From positions 186,001-250,000 of the forward strand of contig CBDCWO010000006.1 of assembly GCA_965223405.1 (NCBI GenBank): DNA of 64,000 nucleotides, in the 5' to 3' direction. Positions 48,051 through 57,332 of this stretch are shown piece after piece. A program made the position numbers and the translations under genes. The first letter of the stretch is position 1. Each line of letters begins with the position of its first letter. The stretch is from CBDCWO01 sp965223405. Its GTDB lineage: Bacteria > Bacteroidota > Bacteroidia > Chitinophagales > Saprospiraceae. Under the pieces are notes generated by a model. That model ran no database searches, was not told where the DNA came from, and saw only the letters and a program-made list of their open reading frames with translations.

Positions 48051-48062
48051 GGTTGGATGTTT

Positions 48063-51000
48063 TTAGTCAAAATTTGTAAACGTAAGAACCACCTCCGTGC
48101 CTACATCACTACCGTTAATGGATGGGTGTAGGTCTTTGACTTCCAAATCGAAATCATAGCCAGATACCATATTTAACACATCAATTCTTTCTTTGGTAAT
48201 CTGCGTTCCTCGAGATTGGTAGTTTTTTAAGCTTTTCTTACGGATTACCTTCGCTTTTTCCCGGCCAATTCCGTCATCAATAATTCTACATTCTATTTTA
48301 TCCTCTTCGATTTCTTTGATAATTATGGTCAAATGACCAATATGTTTTTTATGAAATAAGCCATGGTTTATTGCATTCTCGACAAACGGCTGCAACAACA
48401 TGGCAGGCACCTGAATTAATTGTAAATTTAACTCCGGATCTATTTCCAATGCCACCGTAAAGTGATTTTTAAATCTAATTTGCTCCAATTCAATGTATAA
48501 TTTCAAAATCTTAAGTTCCTCGGCTAGAGTCACAAACTTATTCTTTGAAGCTTCTAAAAATGACCGGATCAACGTAGCAAAGCGATTGATGTATTTCTCA
48601 CTTGAAGCTCGGTCATTGCTATGAATAAAATACTGTATGGTACTGAGAGAATTAAAAATAAAATGAGGATTCATCTGTGCTTGCAAGGCTTGTAATTCCA
48701 ATTCAGCAAATTTCTTATTGATTAGGGTTTTTTCCTCTTCCCGCTTCCGGATTATTTTCGTACGTGTCTTGATCACAAAATAACTTCCAATGGCTACAAA
48801 CACCAGCAAGCCAATATAAAACCAGGGATTTTTGTAAAAAAAGTCTCTAGTTTTGATTTGGGTTTCATAAATTGATCCATTCCAATTTCCTGATAAATCC
48901 AGACTTTTGACGGTAAGATTGTAGCTGCCTGGTGGCATTTTTTCCAGACGAATGGTGTTCCCCTGTTGGTAAATCCAGGTCTGATTGGTTCCACTCAATT
49001 GATAGGCTAATAGATAATTGCGACTATCCAGGTGGTCTTCGATATAAAATGCAAGCTGCAAATAAATATCATTTGGTCTAAAGACTATTTGACCATCTAT
49101 CTGATTGCCATCTAAATTAACAAGGCCCTGAGTTTTGTTTAGCTTAGTCAATCCGGACAGTAAGATTTGGTTCTCCTTACTTTGATTAAGAAAAGACTCC
49201 GGAGCAAATACATTCAATCCATTCATCCCTCCGAAATACAAAAGACCCTCTTCATCAATCATGGAGCTTAGTCGATTAAATTCATTATGAGAGAATCCTA
49301 CCGAAGTATTGTAATTGGATAATATTTGATCTTTGGTATTGTAAAGGGCAATTCCTTCAAAAGTAGAGATCCAAAAGTTTCCGTTTCTGTCTTCTTCAAA
49401 ACTTACCACATTGTCATTTACTAATCCAGTACTGCGATTGATCCAAGTAGTTTTGTCGTTTACTGAAAATATTCCAAATCCCTTATTGGTACCGACCAAA
49501 ATATCTCCTTTGCTCGAAAAACCAATTTTAGCAACCTGCTCTAATCCAGGATCAGGAGCATCAAACATCGACATCTTCAGACTAAAGGGATCATACGTCA
49601 GCACTCCTTTATCCATTCCAATCCAGACCAGACCTGAACTATCGAGAGCAAGAGAAATCGGAATTCGGTCTTTCAATACTTCGTTGCATAAAGAGTCTTT
49701 AAAATGTACGAATGACTGAGTTTCCGTGTTGAAAATATCGAATATCCCCCCTCCATGATTATTGCGGAATATAATATATATAAGTTTCTTTTGGGCATCG
49801 TATACAAAGTCATTAATCAGCTTATTGTTAGAATGAAAATATAAATTTGCTTCTCCATGAATGATATCGTAGGAATATAAAAATGCATTCTGATCCTCAT
49901 CGCATGTAGATCCTATCAGAGTTGAATCATTCACAAAAACTAATTGGTTGGAACAACTTAAAGGAAGATAGCGATTATGAATAGAGTCAAAAAATGTAAT
50001 TCGAATTTCTTTATACTGACCTGTAACTTTGTCAATTTCATAAATCCCGTCAAATTCTTTAGCCACAAATGTTTTACCATGATGATTACTTGCAATTCCT
50101 TTTAGGACCGTACCCCACTGTCCCGCACCAATCTTTTGATCGAAAAAAGTCCTAACCTGGGTGTTGATATTTTGTCCTTGATAAACGCCATTGATAGTAG
50201 CAAAAACAGCCGCATTTTCAAGGTTTTTACTTACCAGATCTGTTATTAAGGATCCTTCTCTGGCAATAAAGTTTGCTGATTTAACATCCAAGGATGGTGA
50301 AATTAGATAGTACCCTTTTGTATTCAGGAATTTTGAACGTATACTTATGAGTACATTGCCCGACTGGTCACTAAATATCCCATTATATCGTTCATAATTT
50401 GGCACTCCTGATACCGGATGAAACATTTCGTCCTGAGCTTCGGCCATGTACACAATACCCCGATTACGAAAACTCACCCAGATTCTTTCCAAAGCATCAA
50501 CATGGATTAATGTTGGTCTGAGCATTGATGGGAGGTTGTAAGTTATTATCGAAAGGTCTTGACTGACTGTCCACACTTTGCCCGGTGCATAAAACCACCA
50601 TTTGTTTCCAACGGAATGAATCAATCTTGCTTTGAGATCCATTGTATCGGTGTGGATTCTAAATCTTAACCGAACTCCATTTTCTTTCACCGTACTTAAC
50701 CGCAATGTATCGTCATAAATTTGTAGAATTTGCAGATCTTGAGCTTTTCCACCAAATAACTGGGTCACCTCATCGGGTAGGCTAACAGTCTTTAATTCCA
50801 CCTCGTACGTTTTTGAATTTATCAAAACATACAATGAGGTGTTTCCAGAAAAGAGGATATAAATATCTTGCGCAGGACCACGAAAGATTTTTTCAATATC
50901 CAGTTCTGTGGTTTCATCAAAATCTTCGACTGAAAAATAAGTTGTAAATCCTTCTCCATTAAAACGACTTACATAGTTGGCAGAGGCAAACCAATAAAAT

Positions 51001-51209
51001 CCATCCTGGTCTGAGATACAGCTTATAAGGTCCCTGTCCGGCAAGCCATCCTTCAGATGCCAGTTCTTAAACCGATCATAAGTCAGACTATTTTGCTGTG
51101 TTTCTGCAGTTACATATTCACGAAAAGACGTTTGTGAACAAAGAAGTGAAGTAGCAAAAACAAGGCAAAAACTGATACTCCAAAGATTCAGAACCAATTT
51201 TGTTTTCAA
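48063..51209 (-). CDS. Propeller-sensor histidine kinase, LytS/YehU type
   Basis: A 1048-residue sensor. The signal peptide (about 1-27) is followed by a two-component-regulator beta-propeller (about 35-700, with repeats such as GNVLISIRSK, GLVWIGMDKG, GNFWISTFEG), a Y_Y_Y-type Ig domain (about 715-790), one membrane helix (about 798-820) and a cytoplasmic LytS-family kinase. His849 in QMNPHFIFNSLS is the phosphorylation site, and ENAINHG and DDGIGR form the ATP site. The start is TTG at 51209-51207: the in-frame stop TGA lies only two codons upstream, and this start preserves the signal peptide. It signals to the LytTR regulator downstream. The ligand is unknown; related propeller sensors detect glycans or cell-surface cues. 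Confidence 0.92.
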   Translation of the reverse strand: MKTKLVLNLWSISFCLVFATSLLCSQTSFREYVTAETQQNSLTYDRFKNWHLKDGLPDRDLISCISDQDGFYWFASANYVSRFNGEGFTTYFSVEDFDETTELDIEKIFRGPAQDIYILFSGNTSLYVLINSKTYEVELKTVSLPDEVTQLFGGKAQDLQILQIYDDTLRLSTVKENGVRLRFRIHTDTMDLKARLIHSVGNKWWFYAPGKVWTVSQDLSIITYNLPSMLRPTLIHVDALERIWVSFRNRGIVYMAEAQDEMFHPVSGVPNYERYNGIFSDQSGNVLISIRSKFLNTKGYYLISPSLDVKSANFIAREGSLITDLVSKNLENAAVFATINGVYQGQNINTQVRTFFDQKIGAGQWGTVLKGIASNHHGKTFVAKEFDGIYEIDKVTGQYKEIRITFFDSIHNRYLPLSCSNQLVFVNDSTLIGSTCDEDQNAFLYSYDIIHGEANLYFHSNNKLINDFVYDAQKKLIYIIFRNNHGGGIFDIFNTETQSFVHFKDSLCNEVLKDRIPISLALDSSGLVWIGMDKGVLTYDPFSLKMSMFDAPDPGLEQVAKIGFSSKGDILVGTNKGFGIFSVNDKTTWINRSTGLVNDNVVSFEEDRNGNFWISTFEGIALYNTKDQILSNYNTSVGFSHNEFNRLSSMIDEEGLLYFGGMNGLNVFAPESFLNQSKENQILLSGLTKLNKTQGLVNLDGNQIDGQIVFRPNDIYLQLAFYIEDHLDSRNYLLAYQLSGTNQTWIYQQGNTIRLEKMPPGSYNLTVKSLDLSGNWNGSIYETQIKTRDFFYKNPWFYIGLLVFVAIGSYFVIKTRTKIIRKREEEKTLINKKFAELELQALQAQMNPHFIFNSLSTIQYFIHSNDRASSEKYINRFATLIRSFLEASKNKFVTLAEELKILKLYIELEQIRFKNHFTVALEIDPELNLQLIQVPAMLLQPFVENAINHGLFHKKHIGHLTIIIKEIEEDKIECRIIDDGIGREKAKVIRKKSLKNYQSRGTQITKERIDVLNMVSGYDFDLEVKDLHPSINGSDVGTEVVLTFTNFD

Positions 51210-51229
51210 GAATCAGGTCTTATTTTTCC

Positions 51230-51262
51230 TAAATTTACAACATTACTGTGTTCTTGTACAAG
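51230..51262 (-). promoter_or_regulatory. Candidate promoter and palindromic operator of the kinase operon
   Basis: On the minus strand a -33-like TTG (51261-51259) lies 21 bp before TAAATTTA (51237-51230), a 7/8 match to the Bacteroidota -7 consensus TAnnTTTG, about 20 bp upstream of the TTG start codon. The perfect palindrome CTTGTACAAG (51253-51262) overlaps the -33 position and could be a regulator site. Confidence 0.4.
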
Positions 51263-51354
51263 TAAATAACGAATATCTGCAGGTATCTAATACACGTACA
51301 CTGCAAGAACAAAGCAACTATTACTATTAATTACAACGGATTTGGTAAAGAGTT

Positions 51355-52821
51355 TTATTCAACCTTAGGATATTCTTTTCTTCTTAACAAAAACCGGTAA
51401 CCTGAGAAATCAGCTATTTGATCGTAATTGTCTTTTAAGATGTCTACTTCTCCACGATCGACATAATAATAATCATAGCGGCCATCTGTGTAAATTTCCT
51501 TTGAATAAACCAGAGGTTTAATATTTTGGAGACCTAACTGTCTTCGATAATACTCAGAAGAAGGCATATAAAGCCAATTAGTTCCAAGGGTTAGGCTATC
51601 TCTAGAATGTTCTGCTATTTCCTCCATCTGTTTCATCATGTTTTTCGTGTTGGCATCATACCACCATTCCCTGCAATATTCCAAATTGGCGGAACGCAAT
51701 AGATGGAAACCATTGAATATCAAAATTGCAAGTCCCAAATATCGAGCCCAGCTATTGCCATAATATTTAGCAATGAAATGATAAATAACTATTGCAATCA
51801 ATGGAAAAAATATAAGTGCTTTGCGATTAAATAAATATTTGGATCCCAACAGATATTCCTGAATCACCATGAATAGAAATGTACAGACCATTAAAATAGC
51901 AGCAGTCAAATACAGTTTATTTTTAAGAGTCTTCTTACTGAAATAGTCACCCATACCGCGGACAGATGCGATCAGTAACAATAAAATAAAAGGTACCATA
52001 AAAATGCTGAGTGTATGCTTACCTATGTAATTATTGCCATAAAGTGAATCTTTCAAGATTAAGGTTAATGTATCCCATATGGTTTCTGCTCCATACTGAA
52101 ACTCTTGATTGCTTTGCAAGATCCGAATAGGGTAGATCAATAAATACCCTATAATAGTGAAAAACAAGGTTGGAATGGTTAGGGAAACTACAATCTCTTT
52201 TCCTATTGCCTGCCTTTCTTCGATCCACTGCATTCCAATCAGGAGCAAGTGTACTCCAAATAGGCAAATCATAAAATTCAGTGCGGTAAAATTGGCCATA
52301 ACTGCCAATCCCGCGAATAAATAGACCGATATCAGATGCCGGTTATTTGCGGTGCGAATCCAATAATAAAAGAAATAAATACTGATCAATTCCATCGAAA
52401 CAGATAGTCCATATCCTCTGACCAGAGAAAAAAAATCAAGCAGGTAGGGATTGAAATTCAACAAAGAAAACCCGATCAATTGGACGAATGGGTTTTTACT
52501 TACACTTAGAATTAGAAAAACCGAAAACAATAAATACAATGAATGGCCAAACACCGAGCCCAACCTAATGGTTAAGTCGGAAGTACCTAATAACCGAGTA
52601 CTTTGCTGCATCAGCCAGGTGTTTAATAAATGATTGTTGGCTGTATCCCAACATTTGGCCTCTCGAAAACACTTCCAGACTGAAATATCCTTAAATGTCA
52701 TATAAGTATGACTTTCATCATGAGTCATGGATAAAGTATGTGCTCTTTGAAAGGAGTATCCCAATAATCCAAATGAAATGACAATCATCAAGTAAATACC
52801 CCATTTTCTATTTGGTCCCAT
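51355..52821 (-). CDS. Multi-pass membrane protein, GT-C glycosyltransferase-like
   Basis: A 488-residue integral membrane protein with roughly ten hydrophobic helices between residues 8 and 380 and a soluble C-terminal tail (about 395-488). After the first helix comes SMTHDESHTY with Asp35-Glu36, resembling the acidic first periplasmic loop that binds metal and lipid-linked donor in GT-C enzymes such as the GT39/GT83 families. The overall shape fits a dolichyl/polyprenyl-phosphate-sugar glycosyltransferase, but no family was identified with certainty. Its ATG overlaps the stop of the deacetylase gene by one base (TAATG), indicating translational coupling. It is last in the six-gene run. Confidence 0.6.
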   Translation of the reverse strand: MGPNRKWGIYLMIVISFGLLGYSFQRAHTLSMTHDESHTYMTFKDISVWKCFREAKCWDTANNHLLNTWLMQQSTRLLGTSDLTIRLGSVFGHSLYLLFSVFLILSVSKNPFVQLIGFSLLNFNPYLLDFFSLVRGYGLSVSMELISIYFFYYWIRTANNRHLISVYLFAGLAVMANFTALNFMICLFGVHLLLIGMQWIEERQAIGKEIVVSLTIPTLFFTIIGYLLIYPIRILQSNQEFQYGAETIWDTLTLILKDSLYGNNYIGKHTLSIFMVPFILLLLIASVRGMGDYFSKKTLKNKLYLTAAILMVCTFLFMVIQEYLLGSKYLFNRKALIFFPLIAIVIYHFIAKYYGNSWARYLGLAILIFNGFHLLRSANLEYCREWWYDANTKNMMKQMEEIAEHSRDSLTLGTNWLYMPSSEYYRRQLGLQNIKPLVYSKEIYTDGRYDYYYVDRGEVDILKDNYDQIADFSGYRFLLRRKEYPKVE

Positions 52822-53537
52822 TATTCCAATTCCAACAGGTTATTAATCCCAGGAGGACGACGTACATTAAATCCTTCTGCATAGGGAACACCAATGTGCC
52901 TTCCCATTTTTCTGGCAACTGCATATATGTATTCGATAAAATCTTTTCCTGAAATAGGAGAATCTGGTTCCTTTGATTCAGGATTAAAAAATTGTGATCG
53001 AAAAGCGTGAATCGATTTCATTTTAACTTCGATGTATGGGGTAATATCTACGACTAAATCCGGTTTCAGTTGTTCGTCTTGGATATAATGGTAAATGGCT
53101 TTAGGTCTCCATCTGGCCTGCTTCTTTCCTTCCACCTGAGTTTCAATTTTAACGAGTCCAGATAAAAAGGCTGCCTGATTGACAAGATCTGCAGCTCTCC
53201 CGTGATCAGGATGCCTATCTATTAATGCATTCGCCAAAATAATTTCTGGTCGGTGTAGTCTGATTTGCTTAATCAAGGGTATTAATGACGATTCCTCAAT
53301 TCGAAAAAATCCATCCTGTAAACCTAAATTTGTTCTAAAAGATACACCCAGAATATTGGCTGCATCCTGTGCTTCTTTCATTCTCAACTTCGGATTACCA
53401 CGGGTTCCCAATTCACCTTGGGTAAGGTCTACAATTCCAACCTTAAGGTTTAAATGCAAGTGACGCAGAATAGTTCCACTACAACATAATTCTACATCAT
53501 CCGGATGAACTCCAATTGCCAACAGGTCAATTTTCAT
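52821..53537 (-). CDS. bshB1: Bacillithiol biosynthesis deacetylase BshB1-like (PIG-L/LmbE family)
   Basis: A 238-residue PIG-L family zinc deacetylase. Metal ligands are seen in HPDDVE (His11, Asp14) and HPDH (His112), and Asp13 is the expected catalytic base. Blocks DLTQGELGTRG, NLGLQDGFF and the C-terminal GFNVRRPPGINNL are typical of BshB1, which removes the acetyl group from GlcNAc-malate to give GlcN-malate in bacillithiol synthesis. BshA and BshC are not in this window. The start overlaps the end of the peroxidase gene by 11 bp and the end overlaps the next gene by 1 bp, so all three are probably translated together. Confidence 0.88.
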   Translation of the reverse strand: MKIDLLAIGVHPDDVELCCSGTILRHLHLNLKVGIVDLTQGELGTRGNPKLRMKEAQDAANILGVSFRTNLGLQDGFFRIEESSLIPLIKQIRLHRPEIILANALIDRHPDHGRAADLVNQAAFLSGLVKIETQVEGKKQARWRPKAIYHYIQDEQLKPDLVVDITPYIEVKMKSIHAFRSQFFNPESKEPDSPISGKDFIEYIYAVARKMGRHIGVPYAEGFNVRRPPGINNLLELE

Positions 53538-54048
53538 TTGCCAACAGTTTTTCTATTTTTTGGATAAGATGTTTCGCCGTTGGGCGGGTAAAGGAATAAT
53601 AATGATCAATAACTTTTCCTTGGCCGTTGACGAGATATTTATGAAAATTCCACTTTGGTTTAACATTTATCATCCCGTTTTTTCTTTTTTGAGATAAATA
53701 TTTAAAAAGAGGGTGTGCATTATTACCTCTTACTCTAATCTTGCTAAATATCGGATATGAAATACGATATTTCCTATGACAATAGGATATGATCTCTGCA
53801 TTACTTCTAGGTTCCTGATTCAAGAAATCATTTGCAGGAAATGCCAGAACTTCAAAGTTTGGGTTTCTGATGATTCGTTTCAGATCTTCCAACTCAGCAA
53901 ATTGTCCGGACAATCCACAATTGGTGGCCGTATTTACGATCAATAAAACTTTCGATTTGTATAAATCCCAAGGTACTAAAATCCCATTAGAGTCATAAAA
54001 CGGATAATCATAAACCGAATGGTTGTCTTCAACAACTTCCAAAGTCAT
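53527..54048 (-). CDS. Glutathione-peroxidase-family thiol peroxidase
   Basis: A 173-residue thioredoxin-fold peroxidase with the family blocks VNTATNCGLSGQFAELEDL (about 38-56), FPANDFLNQEP (70-80) and WNFHKYLV (133-140). The catalytic residue is Cys44 (not selenocysteine), with Gln79, Trp133 and Asn134 completing the tetrad. Cys90 in SYCHRKY sits where non-animal members carry the resolving cysteine, so a thioredoxin-type 2-Cys mechanism is likely. It reduces hydroperoxides. Overlap with bshB1 links it to low-molecular-weight thiol metabolism. It lacks a signal peptide, so it should be cytoplasmic. Confidence 0.9.
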   Translation of the reverse strand: MTLEVVEDNHSVYDYPFYDSNGILVPWDLYKSKVLLIVNTATNCGLSGQFAELEDLKRIIRNPNFEVLAFPANDFLNQEPRSNAEIISYCHRKYRISYPIFSKIRVRGNNAHPLFKYLSQKRKNGMINVKPKWNFHKYLVNGQGKVIDHYYSFTRPTAKHLIQKIEKLLANEN

Positions 54049-54075
54049 ATATTTTTTGCCTATGCCTTAGTTCAA

Positions 54076-55125
54076 TTACCATTTTAACAAGGCAGCGCCC
54101 CATGTAAAGCCGCTACCAAATGCTGCTAAACATATCAGATCACCGGGTTCGACCAAACCTTGTTCCCAAGCTTCGCCCAAAGCAATTGGTATGGAAGCAG
54201 CTGTCGTGTTTCCATATTTTTGGATATTATTAAATACCTGATCATCTCTTAACCTCATTCGGCGTTGAACAAATTGACTGATGCGTAGATTGGCCTGATG
54301 CGGTACCAACAACTTTAGATCATCGGGTTTCATATTATTAGCAGCTAAAGCCTCGGAAATGACCTCTGGAAATTTTTGCACGGCAAACTTAAATACGTGC
54401 TGACCCTCCATGTTGGGGAATAAATCCTGCTCTTCCCACATGGTTTGAGTAATAAAGGCACCACCAAACTGTTGATCGGGATACCCATATTTTTCAGTAC
54501 CCAGGTGCACACCCCCGTGACATCCTGGATTAATATAACTCAATACTTCGGCATGGTCACCATCTGCATGTAAATGGGTCGATAAGATCCCCCGGTTAGG
54601 TTCTTCAGTAGGTTGTACTACCACTGCTCCGGCCCCATCACCAAAAATGACCGTAACATGCCTTCCCCGGGTGCTGAAATCCAAACCAGCTGAATGAAAC
54701 TCACTACCGACAAGCAGTACATTTTTATACATTCCGGTTTTTACAAATTGATCTGCAATAGACAAGCCATACACAAATCCACTACATTGGTTGCGAATAT
54801 CAAGCGCTCCAATTCCCTGCATTCCTAATATTCGCTGCATGAGCACTCCGGACCCAGGAAAAAAATAATCTGGGCTAAGTGTTGCAAAAATTATGAAATC
54901 TACCTCCTCCTTAGTAATACCGGCCCGTTCAATTGCAATTTCTGCAGCCTTCGCCCCCATGGTTGAAGTTGATTCCCTATGCTTTTGCGCATATCGCCGT
55001 TCAACAATTCCGGTTCGTTCTCTTATCCACTCATCCGAAGTGTCCATTACTTCGCTTAAATCATGGTTTGTAACCACCTTTTCCGGCACGTAATATCCGA
55101 TGCCGCCAATTTTTGATTTTATCAT
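54076..55125 (-). CDS. 3-oxoacyl-ACP synthase III (FabH family)
   Basis: A 349-residue thiolase-fold condensing enzyme. The catalytic triad is visible: Cys114 in RNQCSGFVYG, His276 in VPHQANLRI and Asn306 in YGNTTAASIP. The N-terminal SDEWIRERTGI and the C-terminal LAAFGSGFTWGAALLKW are standard for FabH, which condenses an acyl-CoA with malonyl-ACP to start fatty-acid synthesis. The length is slightly above E. coli FabH, as is common for FabH paralogues in Bacteroidota, which may use other starter units. It lies outside the classical plsX/rpmF setting, so a paralogue is possible. The gap to the peroxidase gene is 27 bp. Confidence 0.9.
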   Translation of the reverse strand: MIKSKIGGIGYYVPEKVVTNHDLSEVMDTSDEWIRERTGIVERRYAQKHRESTSTMGAKAAEIAIERAGITKEEVDFIIFATLSPDYFFPGSGVLMQRILGMQGIGALDIRNQCSGFVYGLSIADQFVKTGMYKNVLLVGSEFHSAGLDFSTRGRHVTVIFGDGAGAVVVQPTEEPNRGILSTHLHADGDHAEVLSYINPGCHGGVHLGTEKYGYPDQQFGGAFITQTMWEEQDLFPNMEGQHVFKFAVQKFPEVISEALAANNMKPDDLKLLVPHQANLRISQFVQRRMRLRDDQVFNNIQKYGNTTAASIPIALGEAWEQGLVEPGDLICLAAFGSGFTWGAALLKW

Positions 55126-55191
55126 AATCTCAAACTTTGGTCGAAAGATAGAAAATCTGATTGACGAAAATGAAAATCCTTTTTTAAATCG

Positions 55192-55839
55192 TCATATTGC
55201 TAATGGTCTATCATGACTGAGAAGCGAAATGTGTAGGTGATCAGCCGTTCCGGTATGCCTTAAAGCGTTAAATCCCATCAAACGAAAATAAACCGAGACA
55301 AATACATTTTTCCATTCTGCTTTATCTCTAGTTCTTAAGTCCACAGCATAGACGAACCCATCACTTTGCTTGTAATGTAGACTTCCGGACTTAGAAGGCA
55401 ATCCCATTTTTCGATAATCTTCAGGAAGACGATTGACGTCAGTAATTAGCAAATTTCGATCCAATAACATAAAAGTGCTAATGCTCATTCTTAAAATAGG
55501 ATGTAAAGACTTGTATTCTATCAGCACATCCGGAGATTTGGCATTGCCGGACGAAAGAAATAAAAGTCCTTGAAAGCAATACGCAATTACCAAAAACAAG
55601 GCAAAAAATGCTCTTCGTTTCAGCCAACCCGGTCTTCCAGTTTTCCCGGTCAGTTTACCATAAAAAAAAGTAAAGTAAATGACAAGGAGGCCGGTCACCA
55701 GGATTACACCCATACTCAAAGAGAGGTATGGTTGAAATCCTTCCTGATGCATATAAATAGCTCCGCGAATCAAAAGAATAAAAGGTAGCGATATAAACAA
55801 AAAAAGTTTAAGACAAAAGAGGATGATTCGCAAAATCAT
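55192..55839 (-). CDS. Hypothetical membrane protein
   Basis: A 215-residue protein I do not recognise. It has three strongly hydrophobic segments (about residues 4-26, 36-60 and 74-96) and a soluble C-terminal part (about 100-215) containing SLHPILRMSISTFMLLDRNLLITDVNRLPEDYRKMG and a terminal region rich in His (regions quoted only by position otherwise). The C-terminal phrase DHLHISLLS resembles the endings of peptidoglycan-hydrolase or D-Ala-D-Ala-carboxypeptidase domains, but no metal triad could be assigned. It begins 9 bp after the upstream gene's stop, so it belongs to the same transcript. Confidence 0.7.
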   Translation of the reverse strand: MILRIILFCLKLFLFISLPFILLIRGAIYMHQEGFQPYLSLSMGVILVTGLLVIYFTFFYGKLTGKTGRPGWLKRRAFFALFLVIAYCFQGLLFLSSGNAKSPDVLIEYKSLHPILRMSISTFMLLDRNLLITDVNRLPEDYRKMGLPSKSGSLHYKQSDGFVYAVDLRTRDKAEWKNVFVSVYFRLMGFNALRHTGTADHLHISLLSHDRPLAI

Positions 55840-55848
55840 GATGTGTGC

Positions 55849-57120
55849 TTAAGTCTTTCTTTCCTTCTTTTTCGCTGCTGGAAAAAGAATGTTATTCAAG
55901 ATGAGCCGATATCCGGGCGAGTTTGGGTGTAAACTCAAATCCGTTTCAGGATCCCCGACCTGGTGTCGATAATCTTCCGGATCATGACCGCCGTAAAATG
56001 TCCATGTACCGTACCCATATACGCCGTGAAGATATCTGGCTTCATTTGCTGCCTTATTTTCGCCTAATTTCAGTACATCAGACTTAATGTGATCATAATG
56101 AAAAGCGGTAGTTTGGCCCATAAATCCTTTAACCGTGCGTGTGTGGTTTTGAGTAAGCATGGTTGGCACTGGATCCCATTTTGCCGAAAAGTCAAACAAG
56201 GTGAAATAGTCATTTTGAGGTTGTACTCTGCGGCTGCGATGATCTATGGTAGAATATTCATATTCGATAGGGTTCATCACTAACTTAAAATCCTTAAAAG
56301 CAAATGTGTTTTGAAAATCCAATTTGGAATTCGCATCTTTATCCATGGGATCACCATCATATATGTCAGCACATATGTCGGCACCATTGATCGCCATGAC
56401 GATATCATAGGTGTCGGTAGCGGAACACATGGCAAACATAAAACCGCCACCCCCTACATATTCACGGATCTTAAGCACAACAGCCCTTTTGAGTTCTGAA
56501 ACTTTGGCAAAACCCAATTGTTTAGCCAATTCTTCCATTCTTCTGACGTTTTCACGATACCAGGGTCTACTGTGTTGAGATGCATAGAACTTGCCGTATT
56601 GGCCTGTAAAATCTTCATGATGTAAATGTAGCCAATCGAATTGGGCAAGTTGATCGGTGAGAACTTCACGGTCATAAACCGTTTCATAGGGAATTTCAGC
56701 ATAGGTTAATGCCAAGGTCACCGCATCGTCCCATGGTTGTACTTTTTCCCCTCTTGCACTGAATTCTGGTGAATATACAGCAATCTTGGGTGCTTTCTCG
56801 AGTTTTACCGCATCCTGGTTGATTTCAGGATTACCGATTTGATTGCGTATATCCGCAAAGGCTCCATTCGGAATTACCTGAAAGTCTACCCCACGGGTAA
56901 GACATTCTCTTTCAAACTCACGCGCGTAAGGAAATGCAAAACTACCACCACGATAATTTAAAAGCCACCAGGCTTCTACTTCCTGTTCCAGCACCCAATA
57001 CGCAATTCCATATGCTTTTAAATGATCGCGTTGTTGCTGGTCCATAGGGATCAAAATATAACTTGCTACCAATATTTGTGCAATTAAAACTATTGGAATG
57101 ATCAGCAGATATTTTTTCAT
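55849..57120 (-). CDS. Conserved exported protein, often labelled asparagine synthetase B-like
   Basis: A 423-residue protein with an N-terminal membrane or signal segment (1-25) and strongly conserved blocks: AYWVLEQEVEAWWLLNYRGGSF (about 40-61), LHLHHEDFTGQYG (166-178) and GGGFMFAMCSATDT (about 225-238). Similar proteins of about 420 residues occur across Bacteroidota and are commonly named asparagine synthetase B. I see neither the N-terminal Cys glutaminase nor the ATP-pyrophosphatase motif of AsnB, so that name is not supported by motifs. Invariant His-His-Glu-Asp and the Gly-rich turn suggest a Rossmann-like or amidotransferase-like fold. It is first in the six-gene minus-strand run. 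The function is unknown. Confidence 0.72.
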   Translation of the reverse strand: MKKYLLIIPIVLIAQILVASYILIPMDQQQRDHLKAYGIAYWVLEQEVEAWWLLNYRGGSFAFPYAREFERECLTRGVDFQVIPNGAFADIRNQIGNPEINQDAVKLEKAPKIAVYSPEFSARGEKVQPWDDAVTLALTYAEIPYETVYDREVLTDQLAQFDWLHLHHEDFTGQYGKFYASQHSRPWYRENVRRMEELAKQLGFAKVSELKRAVVLKIREYVGGGGFMFAMCSATDTYDIVMAINGADICADIYDGDPMDKDANSKLDFQNTFAFKDFKLVMNPIEYEYSTIDHRSRRVQPQNDYFTLFDFSAKWDPVPTMLTQNHTRTVKGFMGQTTAFHYDHIKSDVLKLGENKAANEARYLHGVYGYGTWTFYGGHDPEDYRHQVGDPETDLSLHPNSPGYRLILNNILFPAAKKKERKT

Positions 57121-57198
57121 CTAAATTGCATATTTTGATTAATAAACAAATTGGTCCTTAAGAAGTTTCTTATTTGATGCCAGACAAAGTTAGAATCA

Positions 57199-57262
57199 TT
57201 TTTAGAACTGAATTCTAAAAACTATGTTAACATCCTGGAATTTTTCGTTATTCTCCTGGAAT
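57199..57262. promoter_or_regulatory. Divergent control region with inverted and direct repeats
   Basis: Between the divergent genes starting at 57120 (minus) and 57333 (plus) lie TTTTTAGAA/TTCTAAAAA (57199-57221, 5-base loop) and the 9-mer TCCTGGAAT at 57233 and 57254. The direct repeats are 21 bp apart, two helical turns, as expected for a dimeric regulator. No promoter core was assigned. Confidence 0.35.
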
Positions 57263-57332
57263 AATTAAATTTTTGAGGTAATATTTAAGGTGAATAGAAA
57301 AGTTCATTAAGGCCATTAAAATCATTTAAGTA

